Source: Anaerolineae bacterium
GTDB lineage: Bacteria; Chloroflexota; Anaerolineae; Promineifilales; Promineifilaceae
Direction: 5' to 3'
Assembly: GCA_023954475.1 (NCBI GenBank)
Contig: JAMLHW010000008.1
Location: forward strand, 62,001-126,000
DNA: 64,000 bases
The notes under the pieces were generated by a model. That model was not told where the DNA came from and ran no database searches. It saw nothing but the letters and a program-made list of their open reading frames with translations. Both the position numbers and the translations under genes were made by a program. Within the stretch, counting starts at the first letter, position 1, and every line of letters starts with the position of its first letter. Below, piece by piece: positions 8,065 to 16,552 of this stretch.

Positions 8065-8868
8065 TCATGGGTTCTTCAGATTTGCTTCCAGAAAAGCCAG
8101 TGTCTGTTGCCAGGCATCCATCGCCGTGCCCGGTTCATCATAATTATCTTCATTCAAAAACGCATGGCCGACTTCAGGGTAAATCGTGATTTCGTTGGGA
8201 ATGTCGAGCGTATTCAGCGCAGCTTCAAACTCGATCACGTCCTCCACAAAAATCTGTTGATCCTCCTCGCCAAAGATGCCCAAGACACCTTTGCCTTCTG
8301 TCAGCGGGCGCAGCAAATCCGGATCGGTGACAACGGAACCGTAATATAAAATGGTCAGTGCGAGGTTTTCGCCCTGGCGCATACCGAGCTGCAAAGATTC
8401 GCCACCACCAAAACAGAAGCCCATCGAGGCAACGCGCTCAGCATCGACGCTTTCGAGTCCACGCAGATGGTCGAACGCTGCATCGACGTCAGCAAAAATC
8501 TGCTCCTGTGGTGTTGTGATGCGCAGCCACAAAGCGCGGGGGAACATGCGGGTGGTTTCGCCCCGGTAAGCATCGGCTGCCAGTACGACATACCCTTCTG
8601 CAGCCAGGGCATCTGCCAGCTCAGTGATTCCATCGTTGAGGCCCCACCATTCGTGAATCAGCAACACGGCGGGATGAGGACCATCGCCGTCTGGTGTTGC
8701 CAGGTACCCGACGCGTTCGACACCGTCTGCACCGGTAAAGGTGATGTTGGTGTAATCGCTGGCACTTCGGCCGAAAATCGCGTCAACAACGATAATCCCT
8801 CCGAAAAGCAATACGATCGCCGTCAGCAATAGCAATAAGCCAACCAGAATGCGTTTGATCCAAACCAT
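8065..8868 (-). CDS. Dienelactone hydrolase family protein, membrane anchored
   Basis: A 267-residue alpha/beta hydrolase. One N-terminal transmembrane helix (residues about 7-30) precedes the dienelactone hydrolase domain. The nucleophile elbow is GFCFGG with cysteine as nucleophile, the acid is in the FGEEDQQI region and the histidine is in VGHAFLN, giving the family's Cys-Asp-His triad; HEWWGLN near residue 72 is also typical. The enzyme class opens dienelactones or related esters; the real substrate is unknown. The signal anchor places the domain outside the cytoplasm, which is less usual for this family. Confidence 0.85.
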   Translation of the reverse strand: MVWIKRILVGLLLLLTAIVLLFGGIIVVDAIFGRSASDYTNITFTGADGVERVGYLATPDGDGPHPAVLLIHEWWGLNDGITELADALAAEGYVVLAADAYRGETTRMFPRALWLRITTPQEQIFADVDAAFDHLRGLESVDAERVASMGFCFGGGESLQLGMRQGENLALTILYYGSVVTDPDLLRPLTEGKGVLGIFGEEDQQIFVEDVIEFEAALNTLDIPNEITIYPEVGHAFLNEDNYDEPGTAMDAWQQTLAFLEANLKNP

Positions 8869-8974
8869 GGTGATTGCTCCCTTGTTTTCCGGAAGTATAG
8901 GGTGCCGAATAGTCGATTCAAGCAGTTGTGTCGACCGCTAACTCACATCTGATGCAGGCTGTCGGCTAACTGAG

Positions 8975-11836
8975 CTAGCTTGCTGCCTGATGGCGATCGG
9001 CATATGCGTCCTGAATTTGCTGGTGTGCCGCAATGCCCAGATAAGATTGCCGCATTGCAGGATCGGTAATTTGGGCGGCACGAGCTTGCAGAAGTGCGTG
9101 CGTTTTGTCGAGCAGGTCAGACGCGCCGGGATCATCGCCGGCTGCCAACACACGATACGCTGTGAGCAATATGTCCAATCCCAGCGTGGTGCGCCCACCG
9201 CTCCATTCGGGATTTGTGGCAAAGTGATCGGCAATCTTCTGCGCATAGGTGAGTGCTGCGCTGTAATCGCCGTCGCCACCTCGTTGTAACAGAAATGCAG
9301 CGTATCCGGCTTGTGTTCTGAGCGCGCCACGTGGGTCTTCGAACGCCGGCCAGGCGGCGAGCGCCCGCGTAAATGCGTCGTTGGCGGCATCCAGGTTGCC
9401 GAGCGCTGTTTCGATGATACCGGCACTGCCCAGCATGTAGGCTTCGCCGTAATGGTCATCGAGTTCGCCGCTGACTTCCAGGGCGGCCTGGATGTAGGTC
9501 TGAGCCAATTCGGGACTCTTGTCGAGTAGGGCGATTTCGGCCAGATTGGCTAGCAAAAACTCCTCGTTGAGCTTTTCGCCGATGGTTCGCGTCAAATCCA
9601 GCGCGTGTTCGGCGATTTGGGCGGCTTGCTCATATCGGCCGATGTTCGTAAATGTTTCTGCAATGTTGGTCAGCGCAGCCGCTTCCCGTCGGCGGTCACC
9701 GGTCGTTTGCGTCAGACGCAGCGCCGCCCATAGATGTTCGAGCGCTTCGCTGTAACGTCCTGTCATCAAGGTTGCCATACCCAAACTGCTCAACAACCAC
9801 GCTTCGTCGCGCTGATCGACAAAACTCTTGCTGGCCTCCAGGGCCTCATGAAAGGAAGCGACCGCCGCTTCATAATCGCCACGCGCCCACGCAATCAAGC
9901 TCAACTGTTGCAACGCTTTTACTTCCCGGACAGGATCGTTGGCGCGTCGTGCCCAATACAAGGCCAGTTCTGTTTGCGCGGCCGCCTCATTCGGCTGGTT
10001 ATGCCTGAGAAGCGCCTCGCCCAGGCATATGCGGGCATCAGTTAACACGTCACCATCCGGACCGGTAACCACTTCATCGCTGTCCAGCGCGGCAACGGCG
10101 ACCGTAGCCATGGCAATGGCGCGTTCATAATTGCCGGTGCGATTGGCGTACCAGGCGTGACGCAGCGCAGCCGTTGCGCGTGCGCCTGCCGTTCCGATTT
10201 GTGCCGCCAGTTTTTCCATTGCTAACAGGTCGACCGCTTGTTGCTCACGCTCACCTCGAGCATCAAACAACGTCTCGCGCTTCAATAACAAATCGAATCG
10301 GCTTTGCAAGTCGTTTTTCGGTATGATTGTCAGCGCCCGTTCGTAAAGCTGCAGGGCTGCGCCGAATGCCAATGCATCTGTCGCTTTATCTCCGGCTATG
10401 GTGAGATAGTGTGCGGCTTTCTCGTTTAGCTGGGCCAGCTCAAAATGGTTTGCTAATTGGGCAGCAATCGTGTCAACTTCATCGCCGTACAAGGCTTCCA
10501 ATGCATTGCCGACATCTTCGTGTAGATAAACGCGTTCCACCTCGTCCAGTTTGCCGTAGAGATATGTGCGGATCAATTTGTGCGTGAATTGGTAGGTGGA
10601 GATACGTTGTCGGCCGATGCGCGCAACGCCGATACCTTCGATGAGCCGGTGTTTGTCCTGCAAATCACCGCTCAGGCGACGTACCAACTGGCGCACATCG
10701 CTGTGTTGCAAGGCGGCGATAATTTCGGCCGAAAATTGTTCGCCTTGTACACTAGCCAGCTCCAACGCGTCCTGCAACGCATCATCAATGCGCTGCAACC
10801 GTTCTTCCAATGCGCCTTCAATACGTGCCGGCAAACTGGCCCAGTCAATCGTCGCCGCAGCAACCCACTCACCCTCGGCATTCCGGACAAGATCACCGCG
10901 TTCGCGCATCGTCTGCAACACTTCAGTTGTAAAAAGTGGGTGGCCACCTGTCTGCTCAAACAAGCGCTTCTCAAACGTCGGCGTCAGGTGGTGCGGTTGC
11001 AGGCCCAGATATTGATGCACAAACTCCATGCCGCGCGTTTCGATCGCTTGATCCAAGTCCAGCGTAATGTTGCCGTAGTAGCGCCGCAATTCGACAACTG
11101 CTTTTTCCAACGGATGGCGTTTGCCGTCCCGTCCTGCTGTCAATTCTTCCGGCCGATACGCACTGACAATCATGACGGGTGACGATTCCAACCGGCGGCA
11201 CAGCCTGAAGAGCAAAGAGACAGAATCGGTATCCGCCCAATGGAAATCGTCCAGCGTGACGAGAACAGGCGCGCGTTGTGCCAGGCTGCGCAACACATTC
11301 GCATATTGCTCAAATATTTGCGTTTGCTCAATTCCTTTACCGAGTAACTTCTGACCTTGGGTAATGTCGGCCAGCTTTTTAAGTCGTTCATACCAGTCGG
11401 TCTTTTGCACAGCGACAGAGCCGACGCCAAGCCAGAGCTTGGCTCCAGGAACAAACGTACCGACAAGATCAGGCCCGCTCTCGACCAATACCTGAGCCGA
11501 TAAACTCAGCAAACCTTTCAGACGCTGGCGATTCTCGCCCCCAAGCGAACCGATACCGCGGCCATCTTCGACATCACCTGTCAATGTGGTGAGCACTTCG
11601 CGGAACGGCAAGTACGGATCGCCACTGCCCATATAGGCATCACAATTGCCCCTGGTAATCAGCAACTGCTCGTGCTGTTCGCGTGCGCGCCGGATAAATT
11701 CGGCGATGAGTGCTGTTTTACCGGAACCAGCCGATCCGGTGAGCAAAAGCACTTGATTGCTGCCAGCCAAAGTTGCGTTCAATGATTCGTCAAGACGGTC
11801 AAGCTCTTGTTCGCGCGCAACAATACGGTCTGGCAT
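8975..11836 (-). CDS. AAA ATPase with C-terminal TPR array
   Basis: A 953-residue cytoplasmic protein. The N-terminus is an AAA_16/STAND-type ATPase: REQELDRLDESL, Walker A GSAGSGKTALI near residue 36, Walker B VLVTLDDFHWAD near residue 200. From about residue 450 to 900 the protein is a long run of tetratricopeptide repeats (for example YERAIAMATVAVAAL and YSEALEHLWAALRLTQ). This is the architecture of MalT/LuxR-type and adenylate-cyclase-associated regulators, but no helix-turn-helix or cyclase domain is present here, so it is more likely a signalling scaffold. Its ligand is unknown. Confidence 0.82.
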   Translation of the reverse strand: MPDRIVAREQELDRLDESLNATLAGSNQVLLLTGSAGSGKTALIAEFIRRAREQHEQLLITRGNCDAYMGSGDPYLPFREVLTTLTGDVEDGRGIGSLGGENRQRLKGLLSLSAQVLVESGPDLVGTFVPGAKLWLGVGSVAVQKTDWYERLKKLADITQGQKLLGKGIEQTQIFEQYANVLRSLAQRAPVLVTLDDFHWADTDSVSLLFRLCRRLESSPVMIVSAYRPEELTAGRDGKRHPLEKAVVELRRYYGNITLDLDQAIETRGMEFVHQYLGLQPHHLTPTFEKRLFEQTGGHPLFTTEVLQTMRERGDLVRNAEGEWVAAATIDWASLPARIEGALEERLQRIDDALQDALELASVQGEQFSAEIIAALQHSDVRQLVRRLSGDLQDKHRLIEGIGVARIGRQRISTYQFTHKLIRTYLYGKLDEVERVYLHEDVGNALEALYGDEVDTIAAQLANHFELAQLNEKAAHYLTIAGDKATDALAFGAALQLYERALTIIPKNDLQSRFDLLLKRETLFDARGEREQQAVDLLAMEKLAAQIGTAGARATAALRHAWYANRTGNYERAIAMATVAVAALDSDEVVTGPDGDVLTDARICLGEALLRHNQPNEAAAQTELALYWARRANDPVREVKALQQLSLIAWARGDYEAAVASFHEALEASKSFVDQRDEAWLLSSLGMATLMTGRYSEALEHLWAALRLTQTTGDRRREAAALTNIAETFTNIGRYEQAAQIAEHALDLTRTIGEKLNEEFLLANLAEIALLDKSPELAQTYIQAALEVSGELDDHYGEAYMLGSAGIIETALGNLDAANDAFTRALAAWPAFEDPRGALRTQAGYAAFLLQRGGDGDYSAALTYAQKIADHFATNPEWSGGRTTLGLDILLTAYRVLAAGDDPGASDLLDKTHALLQARAAQITDPAMRQSYLGIAAHQQIQDAYADRHQAAS

Positions 11837-11914
11837 AGTTTCGATATGGTGATACGGGTGAAAAGAATCAGGCGATTACGGTACTGTCTGGGATGTCTGT
11901 TTGATGGCGATTTA

Positions 11915-12418
11915 TCAGTTAAATGGTGGCATGACAAAACCACCGTGGATGAAGATAAGCTCGACACCTGCCTCACTGATGTTAAATCGATAACGCCCTT
12001 TTTCAATCAGAATGTTCCAATCCATTGTCAGGATTGTGGTTGCCACTTCACCGGGCGGCTCCTCATCAATTGCATCGGGATCGGGTTTGTAGATCATGAG
12101 CGGTTTGAACGCTGTCTGCGTCCGCGCCCAAATTGTAAACGAAGCCGGCAGCGGGTTTTCTTCCGTATCTTTGTTGTCGACCGGCTGCAGCGATTCCCGA
12201 CCAGTCAGATCCTGGATATTTTTGGCATCGTCATAACTGTCTATTTCCCACATGAGTCGTGCATTCCATGTCGTATAGATGGGACTGATCTGCATTGTGG
12301 TTTCATCTGGTTTCACGTCGGTAACGAAATATTCTCGGCCGTTTTCGGCCATCATGGACAAGCGCAGCGTCATTTTTGACTTATTGGTGAAGTCAATCAG
12401 GGCGTAATCTTCAGACAT
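11915..12418 (-). CDS. Hypothetical protein, 167 residues
   Basis: The start at 12418 (MSEDYALIDFTNKSKMTLR) is supported by GAGGAG seven bases upstream; the longer reading from 12490 has no such site. The protein is acidic, soluble, without signal or membrane segment, and has regularly spaced beta-like stretches (LRLSMMAENGREYFVTDV, RLMWEIDSYDDA, GRYRFNISEAGVELIFIHGG). I do not recognise the family. It ends 78 bases before the AAA-TPR gene begins on the same strand, so the two may be cotranscribed and work together. Confidence 0.65.
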   Translation of the reverse strand: MSEDYALIDFTNKSKMTLRLSMMAENGREYFVTDVKPDETTMQISPIYTTWNARLMWEIDSYDDAKNIQDLTGRESLQPVDNKDTEENPLPASFTIWARTQTAFKPLMIYKPDPDAIDEEPPGEVATTILTMDWNILIEKGRYRFNISEAGVELIFIHGGFVMPPFN

Positions 12419-12539
12419 GGTTTTCTCCTCGTGATATGGGAATTGATTCTCGACGCAGTTTAGGATGCAATCAAGTCGGTGATGATGCACTAAACGCTAT
12501 CGTATCAAATTAGTTGAGTAATCGTCAATAGGTTGGCCG

Positions 12540-12911
12540 TCATGAAACTGGTTCGGCCGAAAATGTCAGCGGATAGCCTTCCAGTGCAGCGGCGAAATGC
12601 GCACGCCCTACGCGTCGCTGCGCGTCGTCTCGGGGATAGACACCGACCAATGCTTCGCCCATGTAGTGCGCCGTCAGCATCACCTTCATCGCTCGGTCGC
12701 TGTCAAGATCGAAAAAGCGCAGCAAAGCCAAAACGACGAAATCCATGGGTGTGACGTCATCGTTGTGAATGATAACTTGCCACGGTGGTTCGATTTCCTC
12801 GGCTTGCTCAACGATCTCTTCGATTTCAGGGTCGGCGATGAGCATGTCCGGCGTGCTATTCATGGTTGAATTGTAGTGTGTCTTGGGCGCGGTGTCATCC
12901 GGCTCAATCAT
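12540..12911 (-). CDS. clpS: ATP-dependent Clp protease adaptor ClpS
   Basis: A 123-residue protein (107 if translation starts at the internal ATG 12863). The core PPWQVIIHNDDVTPMDFVVLALLRFF, then AHYMGEALVGVYPRDDAQRR, is the ClpS fold that binds the ClpA or ClpC N-domain and delivers N-degron substrates; the NDDVTPMDFV loop forms the N-end binding pocket. An acidic N-terminal extension follows the usual flexible design. The first ATG (12911) overlaps the TGA of the aroK-aroB gene in ATGATTGA, which allows translational coupling. Being tied to the shikimate gene is unusual. Confidence 0.9.
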   Translation of the reverse strand: MIEPDDTAPKTHYNSTMNSTPDMLIADPEIEEIVEQAEEIEPPWQVIIHNDDVTPMDFVVLALLRFFDLDSDRAMKVMLTAHYMGEALVGVYPRDDAQRRVGRAHFAAALEGYPLTFSAEPVS

Positions 12912-14478
12912 CCCTGATCGCTGCCCATGTTGCCCGCACGGCGCTGTCTGTCACTTCGGCCGAAATAAACACGTCACCGACATCCCGGATCAAAATAAAG
13001 CGCACGGTGCCTTGTGCCTTCTTCTTGTCGCTTCGCATAGCCACCATAAGTTTGTCGATGTCGAGATAACCGGGAACGCGTGTAGGCAGCTTGACGTGAT
13101 GCAGCGTGGCTTCGATGCGCTGTTGCAATGCGGCCGAAGCCAAGCCCAAACGCGCCGATAGATTGGCTGCGGCCACCAAACCCATCGCCACACCTGCGCC
13201 ATGACGCACAGCGTAGCCGCTGACTTGCTCGATGGCGTGGCCGAATGTGTGGCCGAGATTGAGGACGGCGCGGCGACCCTGCTCAAATGGGTCTTCGGTG
13301 ACGATGTCGCGTTTGACCTCGATGGCGGTGGTGACGATTCGGCCGATTTCCGGCAGCTTTTCTAAAAGTGGTTGATCGACTGACTCCAGTTGTTCGAGCT
13401 GTGCAAACAAATCAGGTGCGGCAATCAGGCCATGTTTGACCACTTCTGCCATGCCCGCGGCCAGTTCCGCTTCCGGCAGAGTGGCCAATGTATCGAGATC
13501 GGCGACGACGGCCAGCGGTTGCTTGAATGCACCGACCAGGTTTTTGCCTTGCGGCAAATCAACGCCCGTTTTGCCGCCGATACTGGCATCGACCATCGCC
13601 AGCAGGGTGGTCGGGCATTGCACAAAGCCAATGCCGCGCATGTAGGTTGCGGCGATAAAACCGGCCATGTCACCCACCACGCCGCCGCCCAGTGCGATTA
13701 TGACGCTTTGGCGGTCGATGCCTGCATCGAGCAGTTGGCTGTACAGGCCATTGACCGTGGCGAGGGTCTTGAATTGCTCTCCCGCAGGCACGGTGAAGCT
13801 GTGTGCCTGCTCGAATTGGCCAGCGACTTGCGCGGCGTAAAGTGGGGCGACATGGTCATCGCTGATGACGGCAACGGTCGTTTTTGCGCCGATTATTTCG
13901 TGTAGCGACAATATTGCGCCGTTGCCAACGAGGATTTGGTAGCTTCCAGTGGGGTGCGGGACCGTTATCGGCCGATAAGTTGCAACAAGTGGCATGATTT
14001 CCTCAACGATTGCCGCAGGTGATTTGCCCGTCGTATCGATTTGTGGGAATTGATTGTACAGTGTGCGGCGTGCGGTGAGCAGTTCAGTGATGCGCCGGGT
14101 CGGATTAGCGACAGCAAGCAGGGGACGATTCGTATTATCCTTGATGCGGTCGTAAATGGTGTCCGCTTCGGCCGACAGACAGATGATTGTCGTTTTTGGC
14201 TGCACCAGCGCCACATTGTCCGGATTGGTGAAAAATCCGCCGCCGGTAGCCACGACGAGATTGTTTGCAGCGGCCAATTCCCGCGCTATAGTCGCTTCCC
14301 AGGCGCGAAACGCCGCTTCACCGTCGTCGGCAAAGATGGCCGAAATCGGTTTGCCGGAACGCTGCTCGATCAGGTCGTCGGTATCGACAAACGGACGGTT
14401 GAGCCTTGCAGCCAGCATTCGGCCGATAGTCGATTTGCCCGTTCCCATGAACCCGGTCAAGATGATGGTTTGCGTCAC
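12904..14478 (-). CDS. aroKB: Bifunctional shikimate kinase / 3-dehydroquinate synthase
   Basis: A 524-residue fusion. Residues 1-170 are shikimate kinase: Walker A GFMGTGKST, FVDTDDLIEQRSGK for shikimate binding, the ATGGGFF loop and the lid arginines (TNRPLLAVANPTRR). Residues 175-524 are dehydroquinate synthase: GGGVVGDMAGFIAATYMRG binds NAD, with VDASIGGKTGVDLP, the zinc site in AEVVKHGLI and NLGHTFGHAIE. It catalyses steps 2 and 5 of the shikimate pathway. It overlaps the acetyltransferase upstream by 4 bases (ATGA) and clpS downstream by 8, so all three are probably translated together. Fused AroK-AroB enzymes are known in several bacterial groups. Confidence 0.94.
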   Translation of the reverse strand: MTQTIILTGFMGTGKSTIGRMLAARLNRPFVDTDDLIEQRSGKPISAIFADDGEAAFRAWEATIARELAAANNLVVATGGGFFTNPDNVALVQPKTTIICLSAEADTIYDRIKDNTNRPLLAVANPTRRITELLTARRTLYNQFPQIDTTGKSPAAIVEEIMPLVATYRPITVPHPTGSYQILVGNGAILSLHEIIGAKTTVAVISDDHVAPLYAAQVAGQFEQAHSFTVPAGEQFKTLATVNGLYSQLLDAGIDRQSVIIALGGGVVGDMAGFIAATYMRGIGFVQCPTTLLAMVDASIGGKTGVDLPQGKNLVGAFKQPLAVVADLDTLATLPEAELAAGMAEVVKHGLIAAPDLFAQLEQLESVDQPLLEKLPEIGRIVTTAIEVKRDIVTEDPFEQGRRAVLNLGHTFGHAIEQVSGYAVRHGAGVAMGLVAAANLSARLGLASAALQQRIEATLHHVKLPTRVPGYLDIDKLMVAMRSDKKKAQGTVRFILIRDVGDVFISAEVTDSAVRATWAAIRDD

Positions 14479-15392
14479 GCCGGCTTGACCTCGATGGTGT
14501 ATTCGTCGTATTGGCGTACCTGCGTCATGCCGACACGCTGATAAAAACGGTGTGCGTCAGGCCGTTTGGAATCGACGCTGAGCGCCACCGACTTGACGCC
14601 GCGCTCGTAAAATCGGCCGAACGTGTGTCGCAGCAGGCCGGCTCCAATGCCGTTGCCTTGCCATTGCGGCAACACGCCCAGTTGACGCACCCAGCCGCCT
14701 GTCTCGTAGTTGTAAGCGAGGCTGGCACCGATGACTGCATCGTCCGCAATGGCGAGAAACCAGAGGTCTGGTTCAAAAATGTCGGCGCGCAGCATGTGGT
14801 CACACCACGCAGCGAACGGCGTGGCGGTGCGCTTCGGGCGAAAAAACGCGCTTTCGATGACGTGATGGACTGCGCGTTCGTCTACGCCCGGCTGGAATGT
14901 GCGGACGGTGACGCCGACGGGCCAGGTGGGTTGTGTGGGCGGCGTTTTGGCGACGAATGCCATCTGATGGTAAAAGGAGCCGGGCGCAAAATGGGCGTCG
15001 CGCAGGAGTTGGGCGTCGCGTTGGTTGACGTGGCCGACGACGGCGTGAGCGGTTGTCGGCTTGTCGATGACAGTTGGTCCACACGCGATGCAAAAGGCTA
15101 GCATCCGGGCACTGAGATCGGTTTCGGCCGAATCGGGATCGACGTAAAATTCGTAGTTGAGGTCGTCGCCCCACGGCAGAACGGCGGCGTACCCTTTGAG
15201 TGTGCCGTCGGCAGCAAAGACCAGTCGGGTACGTGTGGCGATGTCAACCTGCTGCCAGTAGTGGGTGACGTCTTCGAGGTCGGTGTCGGGGGAACCGTAT
15301 TCGGCCGATTCGCAGCGGCAAATCAACGCCAGCACGGTTGCGGCATCGTCCATCGTTGCCGGACGAAAGGTCAGTCGATTTTCGTGTTTCAT
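14475..15392 (-). CDS. GNAT family N-acetyltransferase, tandem domains
   Basis: A 305-residue protein with two GNAT-like halves. The first (residues 5-150) is degenerate. The second (160-305) keeps the acetyl-CoA loop in QLGVLPQWQGNGIGAGLLRHTF (Q/RxxGxG/A) and the final VALSVDSKRPDAHRFYQRVGM motif. This double arrangement resembles mycothiol synthase MshD and related enzymes, but no mycothiol genes are seen, so the acceptor is unknown. Its stop overlaps the aroK-aroB start by 4 bases. Confidence 0.85.
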   Translation of the reverse strand: MKHENRLTFRPATMDDAATVLALICRCESAEYGSPDTDLEDVTHYWQQVDIATRTRLVFAADGTLKGYAAVLPWGDDLNYEFYVDPDSAETDLSARMLAFCIACGPTVIDKPTTAHAVVGHVNQRDAQLLRDAHFAPGSFYHQMAFVAKTPPTQPTWPVGVTVRTFQPGVDERAVHHVIESAFFRPKRTATPFAAWCDHMLRADIFEPDLWFLAIADDAVIGASLAYNYETGGWVRQLGVLPQWQGNGIGAGLLRHTFGRFYERGVKSVALSVDSKRPDAHRFYQRVGMTQVRQYDEYTIEVKPA

Positions 15393-15545
15393 GTTCAGTC
15401 GCTGAGCCGGACGGTCGCGTCCCGCTTGAGCCTCACGGGCGCGATTTGAGCACCGGCAACTGTGCGCAGGCCCATGCTTGTATCTAGTCCCTTTTCCCGT
15501 TTAGCGTTGCCCTGACTGTAGCACGAAAGCAGCGGCAAAGGCAAA

Positions 15546-15591
15546 ACAAAAGCCCCGTCTCCATTCTGTTGAATGGCAGCGGGGCTTTTTT
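15546..15591. terminator. Bidirectional Rho-independent terminator at the trailer end of the CRISPR array
   Basis: AGCCCCG (15551-15557) pairs with CGGGGCT (15580-15586) and the arms continue inward with CCATTC/GAATGG. Six T follow on the plus strand; on the minus strand the tail reads TTTTGTTTT. It begins right next to the last CRISPR repeat and would end a CRISPR transcript running leftwards. Confidence 0.85.
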
Positions 15592-16552
15592 GCATCAATC
15601 TCTCTTGAGTACCTTCGGCCGAACCAACGCAACGAGTTAAGGTCGAGACTCAAGGTACGATTCGTTTCAATCTCTCTTGAGTACCTTCGGCCGAACCAAC
15701 CCCACATACAAACCCCAATAGCAGGTGTCTGCCGAGTTTCAATCTCTCTTGAGTACCTTCGGCCGAACCAACGGTGGTTGGGATTTTGTTATCTTGGGTA
15801 TTGGTTAGTTTCAATCTCTCTTGAGTACCTTCGGCCGAACCAACGACAAATGATCAAAAAGCCGAATCTCCAAAGAGATGGTTTCAATCTCTCTTGAGTA
15901 CCTTCGGCCGAACCAACGATTGCTTCGGCGTTCGGACCTCTTACCCTGCTGAGTTTCAATCTCTCTTGAGTACCTTCGGCCGAACCAACTAGCGGCAGCG
16001 GTGACATCAAAATTAATGGTGGACAGTTTCAATCTCTCTTGAGTACCTTCGGCCGAACCAACTTGTTTGACCTGATGGTATATTGCACTCTTGCTTTGGT
16101 TTCAATCTCTCTTGAGTACCTTCGGCCGAACCAACGCTGTCGATATGGATCGGAAAATCAAGGTAGTTGGTTTCAATCTCTCTTGAGTACCTTCGGCCGA
16201 ACCAACTAGGTAAACTAGCCCTAAACTAGTTTAGCCTAGCTAGTTTCAATCTCTCTTGAGTACCTTCGGCCGAACCAACCTTGCACGCAATTTTCAACAC
16301 AGCGGTTGTGAAATGGTTTCAATCTCTCTTGAGTACCTTCGGCCGAACCAACTCATTACAGCCTTTGACCCAAGTTCGGGTGCAGAAGGTTTCAATCTCT
16401 CTTGAGTACCTTCGGCCGAACCAACCTGGTGGGGCAAGAAGCTACGGTTGAATGCACATGGTTTCAATCTCTCTTGAGTACCTTCGGCCGAACCAACACC
16501 CACATTCATACGAATGGTGGTCGCCACGGATTGAGTTTCAATCTCTCTTGAG
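15592..16552 (-). CRISPR. CRISPR array, 13 complete repeats, 13 spacers and one truncated repeat
   Basis: The 37-bp repeat reads GTTTCAATCTCTCTTGAG then TACCTTCGGCCGAACCAAC on the plus strand. Repeats start at 15592, 15664, 15736, 15808, 15881, 15953, 16026, 16099, 16170, 16243, 16316, 16389, 16461 and 16535; spacers are 34-37 bp and all different. The minus strand is the likely sense strand, because the repeat then ends in ATTGAAAC, the common crRNA 5' handle. In agreement, the leftmost repeat is degenerate (GCATC in place of GTTTC) and is followed by a terminator. At the leader end the repeat at 16535 keeps only its first 18 bases and then runs into an IS. No cas gene lies in the window. 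Each full repeat carries TTCGGCCGAA. Confidence 0.98.
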
